A DNA stretch of 64,000 nucleotides from Streptomyces sp. 846.5 (lineage in GTDB: Bacteria; Actinomycetota; Actinomycetes; Streptomycetales; Streptomycetaceae), in the NCBI RefSeq assembly GCF_004365705.1, contig NZ_SOBN01000002.1, positions 1,674,001 through 1,738,000 on the forward strand, read 5' to 3'. Positions 17,633-27,997 of the stretch are shown piece after piece. The translations under genes and the position numbers were made by a program. Position 1 is the first letter of the stretch. Each line of letters begins with the position of its first letter. The notes under the pieces were generated by a model. It was not told the DNA's origin. It did not search any database and saw only the letters and a program-made list of their open reading frames with translations.

Positions 17633-19111
17633 ATGGCGTCCGAGTCCCGGCGCGCGCATCACCAGGTGACCTTCGCGGTCCTCGCGGCGGGCGTGGCCGC
17701 CTACGCCCTGCTGCAGTCGCTGGTCACCCCCGTCCTGCCGACCATCCAGGCCAATCTGCACACCACCCAGTCCACCGTCACCTGGGTGCTGACGGCCTAT
17801 CTGCTCTCCGCCTCGATCTTCACCCCGATCATGGGCCGGCTCGGCGACATGATCGGCAAGGAACGCGTCTTCGTGGCGACGCTGATAGCCCTGTCCCTCG
17901 GCTCGCTGCTGGCCGCGCTGGCGGGCAGCGTCACCGTGATGATCGTGGCCCGGGTGATCCAGGGCATCGGCGGCGGCGTGCTGCCGCTGGCCTTCGGCAT
18001 CATCAGGGACGAGTTCCCGCGCGAGAAGCTCAACGGCGCCATCGGCGCGATCGCCTCGCTGAGCGCCGTCGGCGCTGGCCTGGGCATCGTGCTGGCCGGA
18101 CCGATCGTGGACGCGCTGGACTACCACTGGCTGTTCTGGCTGCCGATGATCCTGACCATCGCCGCCGCCGTGGCCGCGCACTTCCTGGTGCCCGAGTCCC
18201 CCGTGCGCACCCCGGGCCGGATCAGCTGGGCTCCCGCGCTGCTGCTCTCCGCCTGGCTGGTCGCCCTGCTGGTGGCCCTGAGCGAGGCGCCGAGCTGGGG
18301 CTGGGGCTCCGGAAAGGTCATCGGCCTGCTGATCGCCGCCGTGCTGCTGGCCGTCGGCTGGGTGCTGGTGGAACTCCGCGCGGCCACCCCGCTGATCGAC
18401 ATGAAGATGATGCGCCGCAAGGCCGTGTGGACCAGCAACCTGGTCGCGCTGCTGATCGGCGTCGGTATGTACGCGGTGTTCGCGTTCCTGCCCGAGTTCG
18501 TGCAGACGCCCAAGGCCGCCGGGTACGGATTCGGCGCGAGCATCACCCAGTCCGGGCTGATCCTGCTGCCGTCCACGGTCACCATGTTCCTGGTCGGCAT
18601 GGCGGCCGGCCGGCTCGCCGGCCGCGTCGGCGCCAAGGTCGTGGTGCTGCTCGGCTGCCTGATCGGGGTCGTGCCGATGCTGCTATTGGCCTTCGCACAC
18701 ACCCACACCTGGGAGCTCTACCTGGCGACCGGGATCATGGGTGTCGGCTTCGGCCTGGCCTTCGCGGCCATGTCCGGCCTGATCGTCTCCGCCGTCCCGC
18801 CGGAGCAGACCGGCGTGGCCAGCGGGATGAACGCCAACATCCGCACCATCGGCGGATCGATCGGCGCCGCGCTGATGGCCAGCGTCGTCACCGCCAACGC
18901 CCAGCCGAGCGGGCTGCCCCGGGAGGCCGGCTACACCCACGGTTTCGCCATGCTGGCCGGCGCCATGTTCATCGCCGCGCTCGCGGCCCTGGTGATCCCG
19001 GCCTCCCGCGCCGGGCGCACCGCGGCCGCCGGACTGCCCGCGGACGAGCCCGCCCATCCGGAGCTCGGAATCCTCGCCGGAGGCACGCTGATCGGCGACA
19101 AGCCGGAGTAG
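17633..19111 (+). CDS. MFS transporter, DHA2 type (14-TM drug exporter)
   Basis: This 492-residue protein has about fourteen hydrophobic segments. It carries the DHA2 motif LVTPVLPTIQANL in TM1, loop motif GRLGDMIGKERVF, and motif C-like GAGLGIVLAGPIV. This family exports antibiotics and toxic cations using the proton gradient. ATG 17633 is preferred because GAGGAG precedes it at 17623; ATG 17621 is an alternative. The TetR gene 90 bp downstream and upstream palindromes suggest inducible control. Confidence 0.9.
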   Translation: MASESRRAHHQVTFAVLAAGVAAYALLQSLVTPVLPTIQANLHTTQSTVTWVLTAYLLSASIFTPIMGRLGDMIGKERVFVATLIALSLGSLLAALAGSVTVMIVARVIQGIGGGVLPLAFGIIRDEFPREKLNGAIGAIASLSAVGAGLGIVLAGPIVDALDYHWLFWLPMILTIAAAVAAHFLVPESPVRTPGRISWAPALLLSAWLVALLVALSEAPSWGWGSGKVIGLLIAAVLLAVGWVLVELRAATPLIDMKMMRRKAVWTSNLVALLIGVGMYAVFAFLPEFVQTPKAAGYGFGASITQSGLILLPSTVTMFLVGMAAGRLAGRVGAKVVVLLGCLIGVVPMLLLAFAHTHTWELYLATGIMGVGFGLAFAAMSGLIVSAVPPEQTGVASGMNANIRTIGGSIGAALMASVVTANAQPSGLPREAGYTHGFAMLAGAMFIAALAALVIPASRAGRTAAAGLPADEPAHPELGILAGGTLIGDKPE

Positions 19112-19132
19112 CGGCCGCGGTCCCTAGACTGC

Positions 19133-19180
19133 ACTCCAGCAGCACCCCACTCCACCAGCACGCCACTCCACCAGCACGCC
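19133..19180 (+). repeat. Three 16-bp tandem repeats upstream of tetR gene
   Basis: ACTCCACCAGCACGCC occurs exactly at 19149-19164 and 19165-19180, with a diverged copy at 19133-19148 (two mismatches). The array lies in the gap between the MFS gene and its downstream regulator. Confidence 0.85.
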
Positions 19181-19201
19181 GCGACCAGGAGGACGGATCC
19201 G

Positions 19202-19831
19202 ATGGACCAGCCGGACGGGCGACCCATGCGGCGCGACGCCGCCCGCAACCACCGGCTGGTCCTGGACGCCGCCCTCGCCGTCGTCTCCGAGCACGGCACC
19301 GAGGCCAGCATGGAGCTGATCGCCTCCCGCGCAGGGGTCGGCGTCGGCACGGTCTACCGCCGCTTCCCCAACAAGGAGGCGCTGATCGACGCCCTGGTGG
19401 TGACCCTGCTGGAACAGCTCGTCCAGGCCGCCGAGCAGGAGCTGGCCCGGGACGAGGGCACCGGTCTGGAGGCCTTCCTGCGGATCCTCGGCCACCACTT
19501 CACCCGGCACCGTGGCTACATCGACAAACTGGTGCGCCACACCAGGGCGGAGTGCGCCGAGCATCTGCGGGACCGGATCGGCGAGTTGCTGGCACAGGCG
19601 CAGCGGCACGGCCGGATCCGCCCGGAGATCACCCTCGGCGACATCCAGGCCACCATCTGGGGGGTGCGCGGCGTGGTGGAGTCCGCCGGGGCGGTCGCCC
19701 CGGACGCCTGGGAGCGCCACCTCGACATCCATCTCGCCGGGCTGCGCGCTCCCGAGCCGCCCAGCACCCGGCCCTCCGTCAGCCGGGCCGACCTGGCCCG
19801 GATCAGCAGCGGGGTCCCCCAGCACCCCTGA
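19202..19831 (+). CDS. TetR family transcriptional regulator
   Basis: This 209-residue protein has an N-terminal HTH (about 15-60; LVLDAALAVVSEHG, then IASRAGVGVGTVYRRFPNKE). Its C-terminal ligand domain is of the SbtR/TetR_C type seen in regulators of MFS pumps. AGGAGG lies 9 nt before ATG 19202. It follows the DHA2 exporter in the same direction and probably represses it through the GGAA-N6-TTCC sites. Its last 29 bp overlap the convergent meaB gene. Confidence 0.9.
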   Translation: MDQPDGRPMRRDAARNHRLVLDAALAVVSEHGTEASMELIASRAGVGVGTVYRRFPNKEALIDALVVTLLEQLVQAAEQELARDEGTGLEAFLRILGHHFTRHRGYIDKLVRHTRAECAEHLRDRIGELLAQAQRHGRIRPEITLGDIQATIWGVRGVVESAGAVAPDAWERHLDIHLAGLRAPEPPSTRPSVSRADLARISSGVPQHP

Positions 19832-20825
19832 ACGCCGCCAGGATCTGCTCCGCCGCCAGCGTCGCCGTCAGCCTGCCGTCCCGCACCCGCTGTTCCAGAC
19901 CCGGCGTCAGTTCCCGTACCTCGGCGTCCTCGCGCAGCTGGGTCAGCAGCTGGTCGCGGACCATCGCCCAGACCCAATCCACCTGCTGCTCGCTGCGCCG
20001 CGCGGCCAGCGACCCGGTGCTGTCCAGGATCCGGCGGTGCTGCTCGACCCGCTCCCAGAGCTCCTCCAGCTCCAGGCCCTCGCGGCCGCTGCAGGTCAGC
20101 ACCGGGGTGGTCCAGGCCGCGTCCGGGGAGCGCATCAGCCGCAGCGCGCCGGCCAGCTCGCGGGCGGCCGAGCGGGCGGCGACGAGGTACTCGCCGTCGG
20201 CCTTGTTGACCGCGACCAGGTCGGCCAGCTCCAGTACGCCCTTCTTGATGCCCTGCAGCTGGTCGCCGGTCCTGGCCAGGGTGAGCAGCACGAAGGTGTC
20301 GACCATGTTGGCGACCGTGGTCTCCGACTGCCCCACCCCGACGGTCTCCACCAGCACCACGTCGTAGCCGGCCGCCTCCATCACCACCATGCTCTCCCGG
20401 GTCGCCCGGGCCACCCCGCCCAGGGTGCCGGAGGTCGGCGAGGGGCGCACGAAGGCGTTCGGGTCGACGGCCAGCCGCTCCATCCGGGTCTTGTCGCCCA
20501 GGATGGAGCCGCCGGTACGGGTCGAGGAAGGGTCGACGGCGAGCACCGCGACCCGGTGGCCGCGGCCGGTGAGCAGGGTGCCCAGCGCGTCGATGAAGGT
20601 CGACTTGCCGACGCCGGGGACGCCGGTGATGCCCACCCGGACCGCCTTGCCGGAGTGTGGCAGCAACTCCACCAGCAGCCGCTGCGCCGCCTCCCGGTGG
20701 TCGGCGCGGGTGGACTCGACCAGGGTGACCGCACGGGCGATCCAGGCCCGCGAGCCCGCCAGCACCCCGGCGGCGTAGGCCCCGACGTCGACCGGGCGGC
20801 GCCCCGGGATGTGCCGATCCGTCAC
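19803..20825 (-). CDS. meaB: Methylmalonyl-CoA mutase-associated GTPase MeaB
   Basis: MeaB is a P-loop GTPase that gates loading and protects methylmalonyl-CoA mutase and its adenosylcobalamin. The 340-residue protein has Walker A GVPGVGKS (68-75), the motif [20 protein letters not shown], switch residues in [10 protein letters not shown], and NKAD for guanine recognition. It starts at GTG 20825, overlapping the mutB stop (GTGA), and forms the last gene of the mutA-mutB-meaB operon. Its 3' end overlaps the convergent tetR gene. Confidence 0.95.
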   Translation of the reverse strand: MTDRHIPGRRPVDVGAYAAGVLAGSRAWIARAVTLVESTRADHREAAQRLLVELLPHSGKAVRVGITGVPGVGKSTFIDALGTLLTGRGHRVAVLAVDPSSTRTGGSILGDKTRMERLAVDPNAFVRPSPTSGTLGGVARATRESMVVMEAAGYDVVLVETVGVGQSETTVANMVDTFVLLTLARTGDQLQGIKKGVLELADLVAVNKADGEYLVAARSAARELAGALRLMRSPDAAWTTPVLTCSGREGLELEELWERVEQHRRILDSTGSLAARRSEQQVDWVWAMVRDQLLTQLREDAEVRELTPGLEQRVRDGRLTATLAAEQILAAFRGAGGPRC

Positions 20826-23047
20826 GTCAGCTCGTGGCCGAGCGATTCGGCCAGCGTCCTGAGCAGGTCGATGGCCGCCTCCGGGATCACCGTGCCGGGC
20901 GGGAACACGGCCGCAGCGCCGGCCGCGTAGAGGGCGTCGAAGTCCTGCGGGGGGATCACCCCGCCGACCACGATGGTGATGTCCCCGCGTCCGGCCTCGG
21001 CCAGCGCCGCGCGCAGCGCGGGCACCAGGGTGAGGTGCCCCGCCGCCAGCGAGGAGACGCCGACGACGTGCACGTCCGCCTCCACCGCCTGCCGGGCCAC
21101 CTCCTCGGGCGTCTGGAACAGCGCGCCGACGTCCACGTCGAAGCCCAGGTCGGCGAAGGCCGTGGCGATCACCTTCTGGCCCCGGTCGTGGCCGTCCTGG
21201 CCCATCTTGGCGACCAGGATGCGCGGCCGGCGCCCCTCGGCCTCCTGGAAGGCGCACACCAGCGCACGGCTCTGCTCCACGGCCCCGGTCGCTCCTGCCT
21301 CCTCGCGGTACACACCGGTGATGGTACGGATCTGACCGGCGTGCCGTCCGTAGACGGCCTCCAGCGCGTCGGAGATCTCCCCGACGGTGGCCATCGCCCG
21401 GGCCGCGTCCACGGCCAGCGCCAGCAGGTTGCCGTCCAGGGTGCCGTCGTTGCGGGCGCCGGCCCGGGCCGACTCGGTCAGCGCCCGCAGCGCGTCCTGG
21501 CAGGCCTGCTCGTCGCGTTCGGCGCGCAGCCGGCGCAGCTTCTCGATCTGCTGGGTCCGGACCGAGGAGTTGTCGACCTTGAGCACGTCGATCTTCTCGT
21601 CGGTGGCGACCCGGTACTTGTTGACCCCGATCACCGGCTGCCGACCGGAGTCGATCCGGGCCTGGGTGCGGGCCGCGGCCTCCTCGATGCGCAGCTTGGG
21701 GATGCCCGCGTCGATGGCCTTGGCCATGCCGCCGGCCGCCTCGACCTCCTGGATGTGCTGCCAGGCCCGCTCGGCCAAGTCCTGGGTCAGCTTCTCGACG
21801 TAGGCGCTGCCGCCCCAGGGGTCGATCACCCGGCAGGTGCCGGACTCCTGCTGGAGCATCAGCTGGGTGTTGCGGGCGATCCGCGCGGAGAAGTCGGTGG
21901 GCAGCGCCAGCGCCTCGTCCAGGGCGTTGGTGTGCAGCGACTGAGTGTGGCCCTGGGTGGCGGCCATCGCCTCCACACAGGTCCTGGTGACGTTGTTGAA
22001 GACGTCCTGCGCGGTCAGCGACCAGCCCGAGGTCTGCGAATGGGTGCGCAGGGAGAGGGACTTGGGGTTCTTGGGGTCGAACTGCCCGACCAGCTTGGCC
22101 CACAGCAGCCGGGCGGCGCGCAGCTTGGCGATCTCCATGAAGAAGTTCATGCCGATGGCCCAGAAGAACGACAGCCGCGGCGCGAAGGAGTCCACGTCCA
22201 TGCCGGCCGCGAGCCCGGCGCGCAGGTACTCGACCCCGTCGGCCAGGGTGTAGGCCAGCTCCAGGTCGGCCGTGGCCCCGGCCTCCTGGATGTGGTAGCC
22301 GGAGATGGAGATGGAGTTGTAGCGCGGCATCTTCTGCGAGGTGTAGGCGAAGATGTCGGAGATGATCCGCATCGAGGGCTGCGGCGGGTAGATGTAGGTG
22401 TTGCGGACCATGAACTCCTTGAGGATGTCGTTCTGGATGGTCCCCGCCAGCTTCTCGGGCGGTACCCCCTGCTCCTCGGCCGCGACGATGTACAGCGCCA
22501 GCACCGGCAGCACCGCGCCGTTCATGGTCATCGAAACGGACATCTTGTCCAGCGGGATGCCGTCGAACAGCTGGCGCATGTCGTAGATGGAGTCGATGGC
22601 CACCCCGGCCATGCCGACGTCACCGGTCACCCGGGGGTGGTCGCTGTCGTAGCCGCGGTGGGTGGGCAGGTCGAAGGCGACCGACAGGCCCTTCTGACCG
22701 GCCGCCAGATTGCGCCGGTAGAAGGCGTTGGACTCCTCGGCGGTGGAGAACCCGGCGTACTGGCGGATCGTCCACGGCTGGTTGACGTACATGGTGGGGT
22801 ACGGGCCGCGCAGGAACGGCGCGATGCCCGGGTAGGTGCCCAGGAAGTCCACGCCGGCCAGGTCCGCACCGGTGTAGAGCGGCTTGACGGCGATGCCCTC
22901 CGGGGTCTCCCAGACCAGCTCCGCGGTATCGCCCTCGCCGGCGGCCTTGCCGACCGCCTGCTCCCAGGCCGCGCGCCAGTCCTCCTCGGTGGAGGCCGGG
23001 GCCGACCGCTCGCCGTCGAGCGGCACCTCGGTGAACTCGGGGATCAT
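20822..23047 (-). CDS. mutB: Methylmalonyl-CoA mutase, large (catalytic) subunit
   Basis: The enzyme interconverts succinyl-CoA and (R)-methylmalonyl-CoA. The 741-residue protein contains the substrate-barrel motif [20 protein letters not shown] and a C-terminal cobalamin-binding domain with the base-off DxHxxG motif GQDGHDRG (His620). Length and order match the actinobacterial alpha subunit. ATG 23047 overlaps the mutA stop as ATGA, and the mutB stop overlaps meaB, so all three are translationally coupled. Confidence 0.97.
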   Translation of the reverse strand: MIPEFTEVPLDGERSAPASTEEDWRAAWEQAVGKAAGEGDTAELVWETPEGIAVKPLYTGADLAGVDFLGTYPGIAPFLRGPYPTMYVNQPWTIRQYAGFSTAEESNAFYRRNLAAGQKGLSVAFDLPTHRGYDSDHPRVTGDVGMAGVAIDSIYDMRQLFDGIPLDKMSVSMTMNGAVLPVLALYIVAAEEQGVPPEKLAGTIQNDILKEFMVRNTYIYPPQPSMRIISDIFAYTSQKMPRYNSISISGYHIQEAGATADLELAYTLADGVEYLRAGLAAGMDVDSFAPRLSFFWAIGMNFFMEIAKLRAARLLWAKLVGQFDPKNPKSLSLRTHSQTSGWSLTAQDVFNNVTRTCVEAMAATQGHTQSLHTNALDEALALPTDFSARIARNTQLMLQQESGTCRVIDPWGGSAYVEKLTQDLAERAWQHIQEVEAAGGMAKAIDAGIPKLRIEEAAARTQARIDSGRQPVIGVNKYRVATDEKIDVLKVDNSSVRTQQIEKLRRLRAERDEQACQDALRALTESARAGARNDGTLDGNLLALAVDAARAMATVGEISDALEAVYGRHAGQIRTITGVYREEAGATGAVEQSRALVCAFQEAEGRRPRILVAKMGQDGHDRGQKVIATAFADLGFDVDVGALFQTPEEVARQAVEADVHVVGVSSLAAGHLTLVPALRAALAEAGRGDITIVVGGVIPPQDFDALYAAGAAAVFPPGTVIPEAAIDLLRTLAESLGHELT

Positions 23048-24888
23048 CGCACCGCTCCGATCAGGTCCAGGGTGGAAGTGAGGACGGCAACCGCGTCGCA
23101 GCCGGTGAACACATACTCGTCCACCCCACTGACAGTCCCCGGTCTGCCGGCGAGCAGCACCCGCTCGGCGCCCGCCTGCCGCAGCTCCGCCACCGCCTGC
23201 TCGCCCGTCTCGGCGTAGAGCCGGTCGCTGGAGCACAGCACCGCCACGGTCGCGCCAGCGGCCCGGAAGGCCTCCGGACCCTCGCCGGACACCGTCTCGA
23301 TGCCGCCCGCCTGGAACAGATTGGCGGCGAAGGAGGACCGGCCGGTGTGCACGGCCACCGGGCCGAGCGTGGCCAGGAACACCCGGGGGCGGGCCCCGGT
23401 CGCGGCCAGCTGCTGGTCCGAGCGCGACCGAAGCGCCTCGAACGCCTGCGCGCTGCGGACCCTGGGCAGGCCGCCGCCCGGCGGCTCCGGCGCGGGCTCG
23501 CGCCGCACCGGCGGCTCGGCCAGGTTGGGGAACTCGCTGACCCCGGTCACCGGCTCGCGCCGGTGCGCCAGCTCCTCGCTGCGGGCCGCCCAGGTCCGCG
23601 CGATCCGCTCCCCCACCAGCCCGGACGACAGCGCGGCGGCCTGGCCGCCGGCCCGTTCGATCTCCTGGAACCAGGCCCAGGCCGCCCGCGCCAGCTCGTC
23701 GGTCAGGCTCTCCACGTACCAGGAGCCGCCGGCCGGGTCGATCACCCGGGCCAGATGCGACTCCTCCACCAGGATCGCCTGGGTGTTCCGGGCGATCCGG
23801 CGGGCGAAGGCGTCCGGCAGGCCCAGCGCGCTGTCGAAGGGCTGCACGGTCACCGCGTCCGCTCCGCCGACCCCGGCGGCCAGGCAGGCGACGGTGCCGC
23901 GCAGCATGTTCACCCAGGGATCGCGCTCGGTGGCCATCACCGACGAGGTGACCGCATGCTGGCGCTGCGCCGCCGCCTCCCCGGTGATGCCGCTGACCTC
24001 GGCGACCCGGGACCAGAGCCGGCGGGCGGCCCGGAGCTTGGCGATGGTGGTGAACTGGTCGGCGGTGGCGGCGTAGCGGAACTCCAGCTGCGCGGCCGCC
24101 TGACCGACGGTCAGCCCGGCCGCCGTCAGCGCCCGCAGATAGGCGACCCCGGTGGCCAGCGAGCAGCCCAGCTCCTCGGCGGTCGAGGCGCCGGCGTCGT
24201 GGTAGGCGAGGGCGTCGACGGTCAGCGCGCGCAGCCCGGGGTGGTCCCGGACGCAGCGCAGCGCCAGCGCGGCGGCCTCGTCGGTCGCGGCGGCGCGGTG
24301 ATCGCCGGTGCGGGCCAGCAGACCGAGCGGGTCGGCGCCCAGACTGCCCCAGGGGGCGTCCGCGGGAATGCCGCGCTCCTGGTACACCCGAAAGAGTTGT
24401 TCCGCGGCGGCGGTCGTCTCACTGCCCGCGTCCAGGACCACACCCGCGAGGTCGAGGTAGACCCCCTCCAGCGCGGTCGGCAGCCCGGCCACCGACAGTC
24501 CGGCCGCGCCGACCGTGAGCCACAGCGAGCCCACGCCGTTCTCCAGGTCGGCGAGCACCGCCTCGTTGGCCAGGCGCGGATCCGGCTGCGCGTGCTGCTG
24601 CCGTACCTCCCACCCCCCGGGCACCGACCCCTGCGCCCGGCCGCCGCGTACAAAGGGCGCGAAGCCGGGGTAGCCACTGCTCGCGGCGGGGGCGTCGGCG
24701 GAGGTGTAGAGCGGCCGGACCGTGATGCCGTCCTGGAGCTGGGTGCTGAGCCTGTCCTCGGCCTGCACGCCCGAGACATCCTCCGCACCCGACTTGCGGA
24801 GGACGCCTTCGACGAGGAGCTGCCAATGCTCCCGGCTCGCTTCCGGGAACTCGGCGGCCAGGGAGAGCCCTTGGGGCGAGACCGTCAT
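23044..24888 (-). CDS. mutA: Methylmalonyl-CoA mutase, small subunit
   Basis: This 614-residue protein is the non-catalytic partner of MutB in the heterodimeric mutase. It keeps the barrel fold ([39 protein letters not shown]). The C-terminal domain lacks the DxHxxG cobalamin ligand, as expected for the small subunit. It is the first gene of the operon and starts at ATG 24888. I see no cobalamin riboswitch in the short upstream region. Confidence 0.95.
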   Translation of the reverse strand: MTVSPQGLSLAAEFPEASREHWQLLVEGVLRKSGAEDVSGVQAEDRLSTQLQDGITVRPLYTSADAPAASSGYPGFAPFVRGGRAQGSVPGGWEVRQQHAQPDPRLANEAVLADLENGVGSLWLTVGAAGLSVAGLPTALEGVYLDLAGVVLDAGSETTAAAEQLFRVYQERGIPADAPWGSLGADPLGLLARTGDHRAAATDEAAALALRCVRDHPGLRALTVDALAYHDAGASTAEELGCSLATGVAYLRALTAAGLTVGQAAAQLEFRYAATADQFTTIAKLRAARRLWSRVAEVSGITGEAAAQRQHAVTSSVMATERDPWVNMLRGTVACLAAGVGGADAVTVQPFDSALGLPDAFARRIARNTQAILVEESHLARVIDPAGGSWYVESLTDELARAAWAWFQEIERAGGQAAALSSGLVGERIARTWAARSEELAHRREPVTGVSEFPNLAEPPVRREPAPEPPGGGLPRVRSAQAFEALRSRSDQQLAATGARPRVFLATLGPVAVHTGRSSFAANLFQAGGIETVSGEGPEAFRAAGATVAVLCSSDRLYAETGEQAVAELRQAGAERVLLAGRPGTVSGVDEYVFTGCDAVAVLTSTLDLIGAVR

Positions 24889-24999
24889 GCTCGTAGGTTA
24901 GAGGTGGTCAACTGCTGATTGCAGGTCAGCCAACTGTGACCTTGACCTCTTGCACTCCCGGCACTACGGAGTGCCACCGAACCCCTCCGCCGACCCCGG

Positions 25000-25230
25000 C
25001 TACCGGGGCCATTCCCTCGGACGGTCGGTCCAGAACACCTGCTCGGGATCGTCGAGATCGATGTCGGGAAAGACCTGCCGTACCCTCAGCTCGAACTCGT
25101 CCTCCGCCAGTGGCTCCCAACCGATGCCCTTGAACCTGACAAGCCGAAAACGGGTGTCGGCGTGATAGCCGGCCACCTCGATCAAGTGGTGCTCCGACGG
25201 TGACGGGAGGGGTGCGGTGTCGTCGCTCAT
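25000..25230 (-). CDS. Small conserved hypothetical protein
   Basis: This 76-residue soluble protein starts at ATG 25230 (MSDDTAPLP), with a GGGGG stretch immediately upstream. It contains EVAGYHADTRFRLVRFKGIG and a C-terminal WTDRPREWPR. It resembles short streptomycete proteins of unknown function that I cannot name. It lies divergent to nothing and downstream of no obvious operon. Third-position G+C is high, which supports coding. Confidence 0.55.
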   Translation of the reverse strand: MSDDTAPLPSPSEHHLIEVAGYHADTRFRLVRFKGIGWEPLAEDEFELRVRQVFPDIDLDDPEQVFWTDRPREWPR

Positions 25231-25348
25231 ACCCCCAGCGTGCCCCTCCCGCGTCGCTTCAGGCACCCGGTGTGGGCCGGTCGGGCGTGTCTCGCGGAAC
25301 AGGTGCCCCCGGCGTTCCGGGGTCCGTGCTGGACGGGCCGGCTGCGGG

Positions 25349-26224
25349 TCACGGAAGAAAGCCGAGGCGGCGGGCGGCGACCACTGTTTCCATGCGGCTG
25401 TGGGTGCCGAGCTTGCGCATGGCGCTGCGCAGGTAGCTCTTGACGGTCTCCGGGAGCAGGCCGAGGCGTCGGGCCGCCTCCGCGTTGCCGCAGCCCAGGG
25501 CGACCAGGGTCAGCACGTCCAACTCCCGGGGGGAGAGCGGGCTGTCGCGAGGGCGGTCAGGGGGCGGGGCGGTCAGCCGGTCGCAGACCGTTTCGAGGCG
25601 TTGGCGCAGGTCCGGGTCGGCGATGTCGCGGGCGATCGAGCGCAGTTCCGCGTGGGCCTCGCGAACCTGCTCCCACGCGGGCGCCGGGTACCTCTCGCGG
25701 GCCGCCCGCGTCGCCGCGGCCGTCTCCAGTTCGGCCAGGCGCTGCTCGACCTGGGAGCGCACGGTCAGCTCGATCCCGGTCCGGGTGGCGACCGCGACCA
25801 TCGCGTCGAGCACCCGGGCGCCCAGGGCCAGTGGCTCGCGGATCCCGACGTAGAGGACCCCGGCCACCGAGTCCCCGGCGACGACCGGCACCGCCGCGAG
25901 CGCGCGCAGGCCCTCGGCGGTCACCGGTATGTCGTACTCGTGGCTGATCCGCGCATCGGCGGCGTAGTCGTGCACGCTGCCCGGTCGGGCGCTGAGCAGG
26001 ACCCGGCCGCCCAGACCCGCGCCCGAGGCAATGACCAGATCGCGCAGCGCCCCGGTCCGGGTGCCGACGAACCCGGTCAGCCGCACCTGTCGGCCGCCGC
26101 GCGAGACGGCGCCGCCGAACGCCACCGGCAGGTCCGTGGCCCGGCTCAGCCGTCCCAGGGCAGCCCGCAGCAGCGCTTCGTGTTCCGGCACCGCCACTGC
26201 TGCCGGACGTCGGTCGACCGCCAC
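25349..26224 (-). CDS. GAF-domain LuxR family regulator
   Basis: This 291-residue regulator has a GAF sensor domain (about 35-165; ALRDLVIASGAGLGGRVL), a helical linker, and a C-terminal LuxR HTH (about 228-288; LSPRELDVLTLVALGCGNAE, then TVKSYLRSAMRKLG). It is divergent from the acyl-CoA ligase gene across an 86-bp gap with an inverted repeat. This pairing is common in actinomycetes and suggests it controls the ligase. The likely start is GTG 26224. Confidence 0.85.
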   Translation of the reverse strand: MAVDRRPAAVAVPEHEALLRAALGRLSRATDLPVAFGGAVSRGGRQVRLTGFVGTRTGALRDLVIASGAGLGGRVLLSARPGSVHDYAADARISHEYDIPVTAEGLRALAAVPVVAGDSVAGVLYVGIREPLALGARVLDAMVAVATRTGIELTVRSQVEQRLAELETAAATRAARERYPAPAWEQVREAHAELRSIARDIADPDLRQRLETVCDRLTAPPPDRPRDSPLSPRELDVLTLVALGCGNAEAARRLGLLPETVKSYLRSAMRKLGTHSRMETVVAARRLGFLP

Positions 26225-26256
26225 GTCCTCAGCATGGCACGGGACCCCTGGCCTGC

Positions 26257-26283
26257 GACCACCCCTGAACGGGGGTAGTGGTC
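26257..26283. promoter_or_regulatory. Imperfect inverted repeat between LuxR and ligase genes
   Basis: GACCACCCC (26257-26265) is mirrored by GGGGTAGTGGTC (26272-26283) with a 3-nt insertion. It sits 28-54 bp upstream of the ligase start and may be the LuxR-type regulator's site. Confidence 0.4.
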
Positions 26284-26310
26284 CGGCCCGCGTCGGCCGA
26301 TGCTTTCAGC

Positions 26311-27966
26311 ATGGATGCTTCCGACACCAGCGGCACGGCCTTCTCCTACACCTCGGGAACCAGCGCGGTGCCCCTGCTCGGGGAGACGATCGGCGACAAT
26401 CTCCGACGCACCGCCGAACGCCACCCCGGCCGCGAGGCGCTGGTCGACGTGGCCGCGGGCCGGCGCTGGACCTACAGCGAGTTCGACGCGGCCGTCGACG
26501 AGGTGGCCGGCGGCCTGCTGGCCCGCGGCATCGCGAAAGGCGACCGAGTCGGGATCTGGGCGCCGAACTGCGCGGAGTGGGTGCTCACCCAGTACGCCAC
26601 CGCGCGGATCGGCGCGATCCTGGTCAACATCAACCCGGCCTACCGGACCCACGAACTGGACTACGTCATCCGCCAGTCCGGTCTCAGCCTGCTGATCAGC
26701 GCGGTCGCCTTCAGGACCAGCGACTACCGCGCGATGATCGCGCAGACCGGCTTCGGGCACACCCTGTTCATCGGCGGCCCCGACTGGGACGAGCTGCTGG
26801 CGGCGGGGCGCGCCCTCGACCCCGCCGGGTTGCGCGACCGGGCGGCCGGCCTGGCCTTCGACGACCCGATCAACATCCAGTACACCTCCGGAACCACCGG
26901 GTTCCCCAAGGGCGCGACCCTCTCGCACCACAACATCCTCAACAACGGGTACTTCGTCGCCGAGGGCGTCGGCTACACCGAAGAGGACCGGGTCTGCCTG
27001 CCGGTGCCGCTGTACCACTGCTTCGGCATGGTGATGGGCTGTCTGGCGGCCACCTCCCACGGGGCCTGCATCGTGCTGCCGGGGCCCGGCTTCGACCCGG
27101 AGGCCACCCTGAGCGCGGTCCAGGCCGAGCGCTGCACCTCGCTCTACGGCGTGCCCACCATGTTCATCGCGGAACTCGGCCACCCGCGCTTCGCCGAGTT
27201 CGACCTGACCACGCTGCGCACCGGGATCATGGCGGGCTCGCCCTGCCCGGTCGAGGTGATGAAGCGGGTGGCCGACGAGATGCACATGGGCGAGGTCGCG
27301 ATCTGCTACGGCATGACCGAGACCTCCCCGGTCTCGACGATGACGCGGCGCGACGACGGCCTCGCCCGCCGCACCGGGACGGTGGGCCGGGTGCTGCCGC
27401 ACCTGGAGGTCAAGCTCACCGACCCGGCCACCGGCCTGGTGGTGCGCCACGGCGAGCCCGGTGAGCTGTGCACCCGCGGGTACTCGGTGATGCTCGGCTA
27501 CTGGCAGGAGCCCGGGAAGACCGCCGAGGCGATCGACGCCGGGCGCTGGATGCACACCGGCGACCTGGCGACCATGGACGCCGAGGGCTACGTCAACATC
27601 GTCGGCCGGATCAAGGACATGGTGATCCGCGGCGGGGAGAACGTCTATCCGCGCGAGATCGAGGAATTCCTCTACACCCACCCCGATGTCGCCGACGTCC
27701 AGGTGATCGGGGTGCCCGACAGCAGGTACGGCGAGGAGCTGATGGCCTGGATCGTGATGCGCCCGGGGACGGAACCGCTCACCGCGGAGCGGATCAGGGC
27801 CTTCTGCGAAGGCCGCCTCGCCCACTACAAGATCCCCCGCTACGTCCATGTCGTCGACGCCTTCCCGATGACCGTCACCGGCAAGGTGCGGAAGGTGGAG
27901 ATGCGCCAACTCGCCGTCGACCTGCTCAGCCGGGACGAGGCTGGAGCCGCCCACCGCGACGCCTAG
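26311..27966 (+). CDS. Acyl-CoA synthetase (AMP-forming, medium/long-chain)
   Basis: This enzyme activates fatty acids to acyl-CoA via an acyl-AMP. The 551-residue protein has the adenylate-forming P-loop [18 protein letters not shown], core motif [11 protein letters not shown], the hinge motif [20 protein letters not shown], and C-terminal catalytic Lys in TGKVRKVEM. It resembles the FadD2/AMP-binding group that opens with [20 protein letters not shown] 26311 has little ribosome-binding site; GTG 26278 is an alternative. Chain-length specificity cannot be read directly. Confidence 0.92.
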   Translation: MDASDTSGTAFSYTSGTSAVPLLGETIGDNLRRTAERHPGREALVDVAAGRRWTYSEFDAAVDEVAGGLLARGIAKGDRVGIWAPNCAEWVLTQYATARIGAILVNINPAYRTHELDYVIRQSGLSLLISAVAFRTSDYRAMIAQTGFGHTLFIGGPDWDELLAAGRALDPAGLRDRAAGLAFDDPINIQYTSGTTGFPKGATLSHHNILNNGYFVAEGVGYTEEDRVCLPVPLYHCFGMVMGCLAATSHGACIVLPGPGFDPEATLSAVQAERCTSLYGVPTMFIAELGHPRFAEFDLTTLRTGIMAGSPCPVEVMKRVADEMHMGEVAICYGMTETSPVSTMTRRDDGLARRTGTVGRVLPHLEVKLTDPATGLVVRHGEPGELCTRGYSVMLGYWQEPGKTAEAIDAGRWMHTGDLATMDAEGYVNIVGRIKDMVIRGGENVYPREIEEFLYTHPDVADVQVIGVPDSRYGEELMAWIVMRPGTEPLTAERIRAFCEGRLAHYKIPRYVHVVDAFPMTVTGKVRKVEMRQLAVDLLSRDEAGAAHRDA

Positions 27967-27980
27967 CGGTGGGCGGCTCC
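27943..27980. terminator. Bidirectional terminator overlapping ligase stop codon
   Basis: A perfect 15-bp stem (27943-27957 with 27966-27980) with 8-nt loop spans the ligase stop codon TAG and precedes the converging phospholipase gene. Confidence 0.85.
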
Positions 27981-27997
27981 GATCCGCTGACTGGGCG

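Noticed and set aside
20834..23218. A long open frame on the plus strand opposite mutB
   Set aside because: High G+C makes long antisense frames common. The minus strand encodes a complete, motif-rich MutB, and the plus-strand product has repetitive low-complexity sequence.
24889..24999. Cobalamin riboswitch upstream of mutA
   Set aside because: The region is only 111 bp to the next gene and shows no B12-box or the expected multi-stem layout, only short GGTCA-like repeats.
26146..27954. A 600-codon frame opposite the acyl-CoA ligase
   Set aside because: It is a composition artefact: no domain, His/Gly/Val/Asp-rich sequence, and the opposite strand has all ligase motifs.
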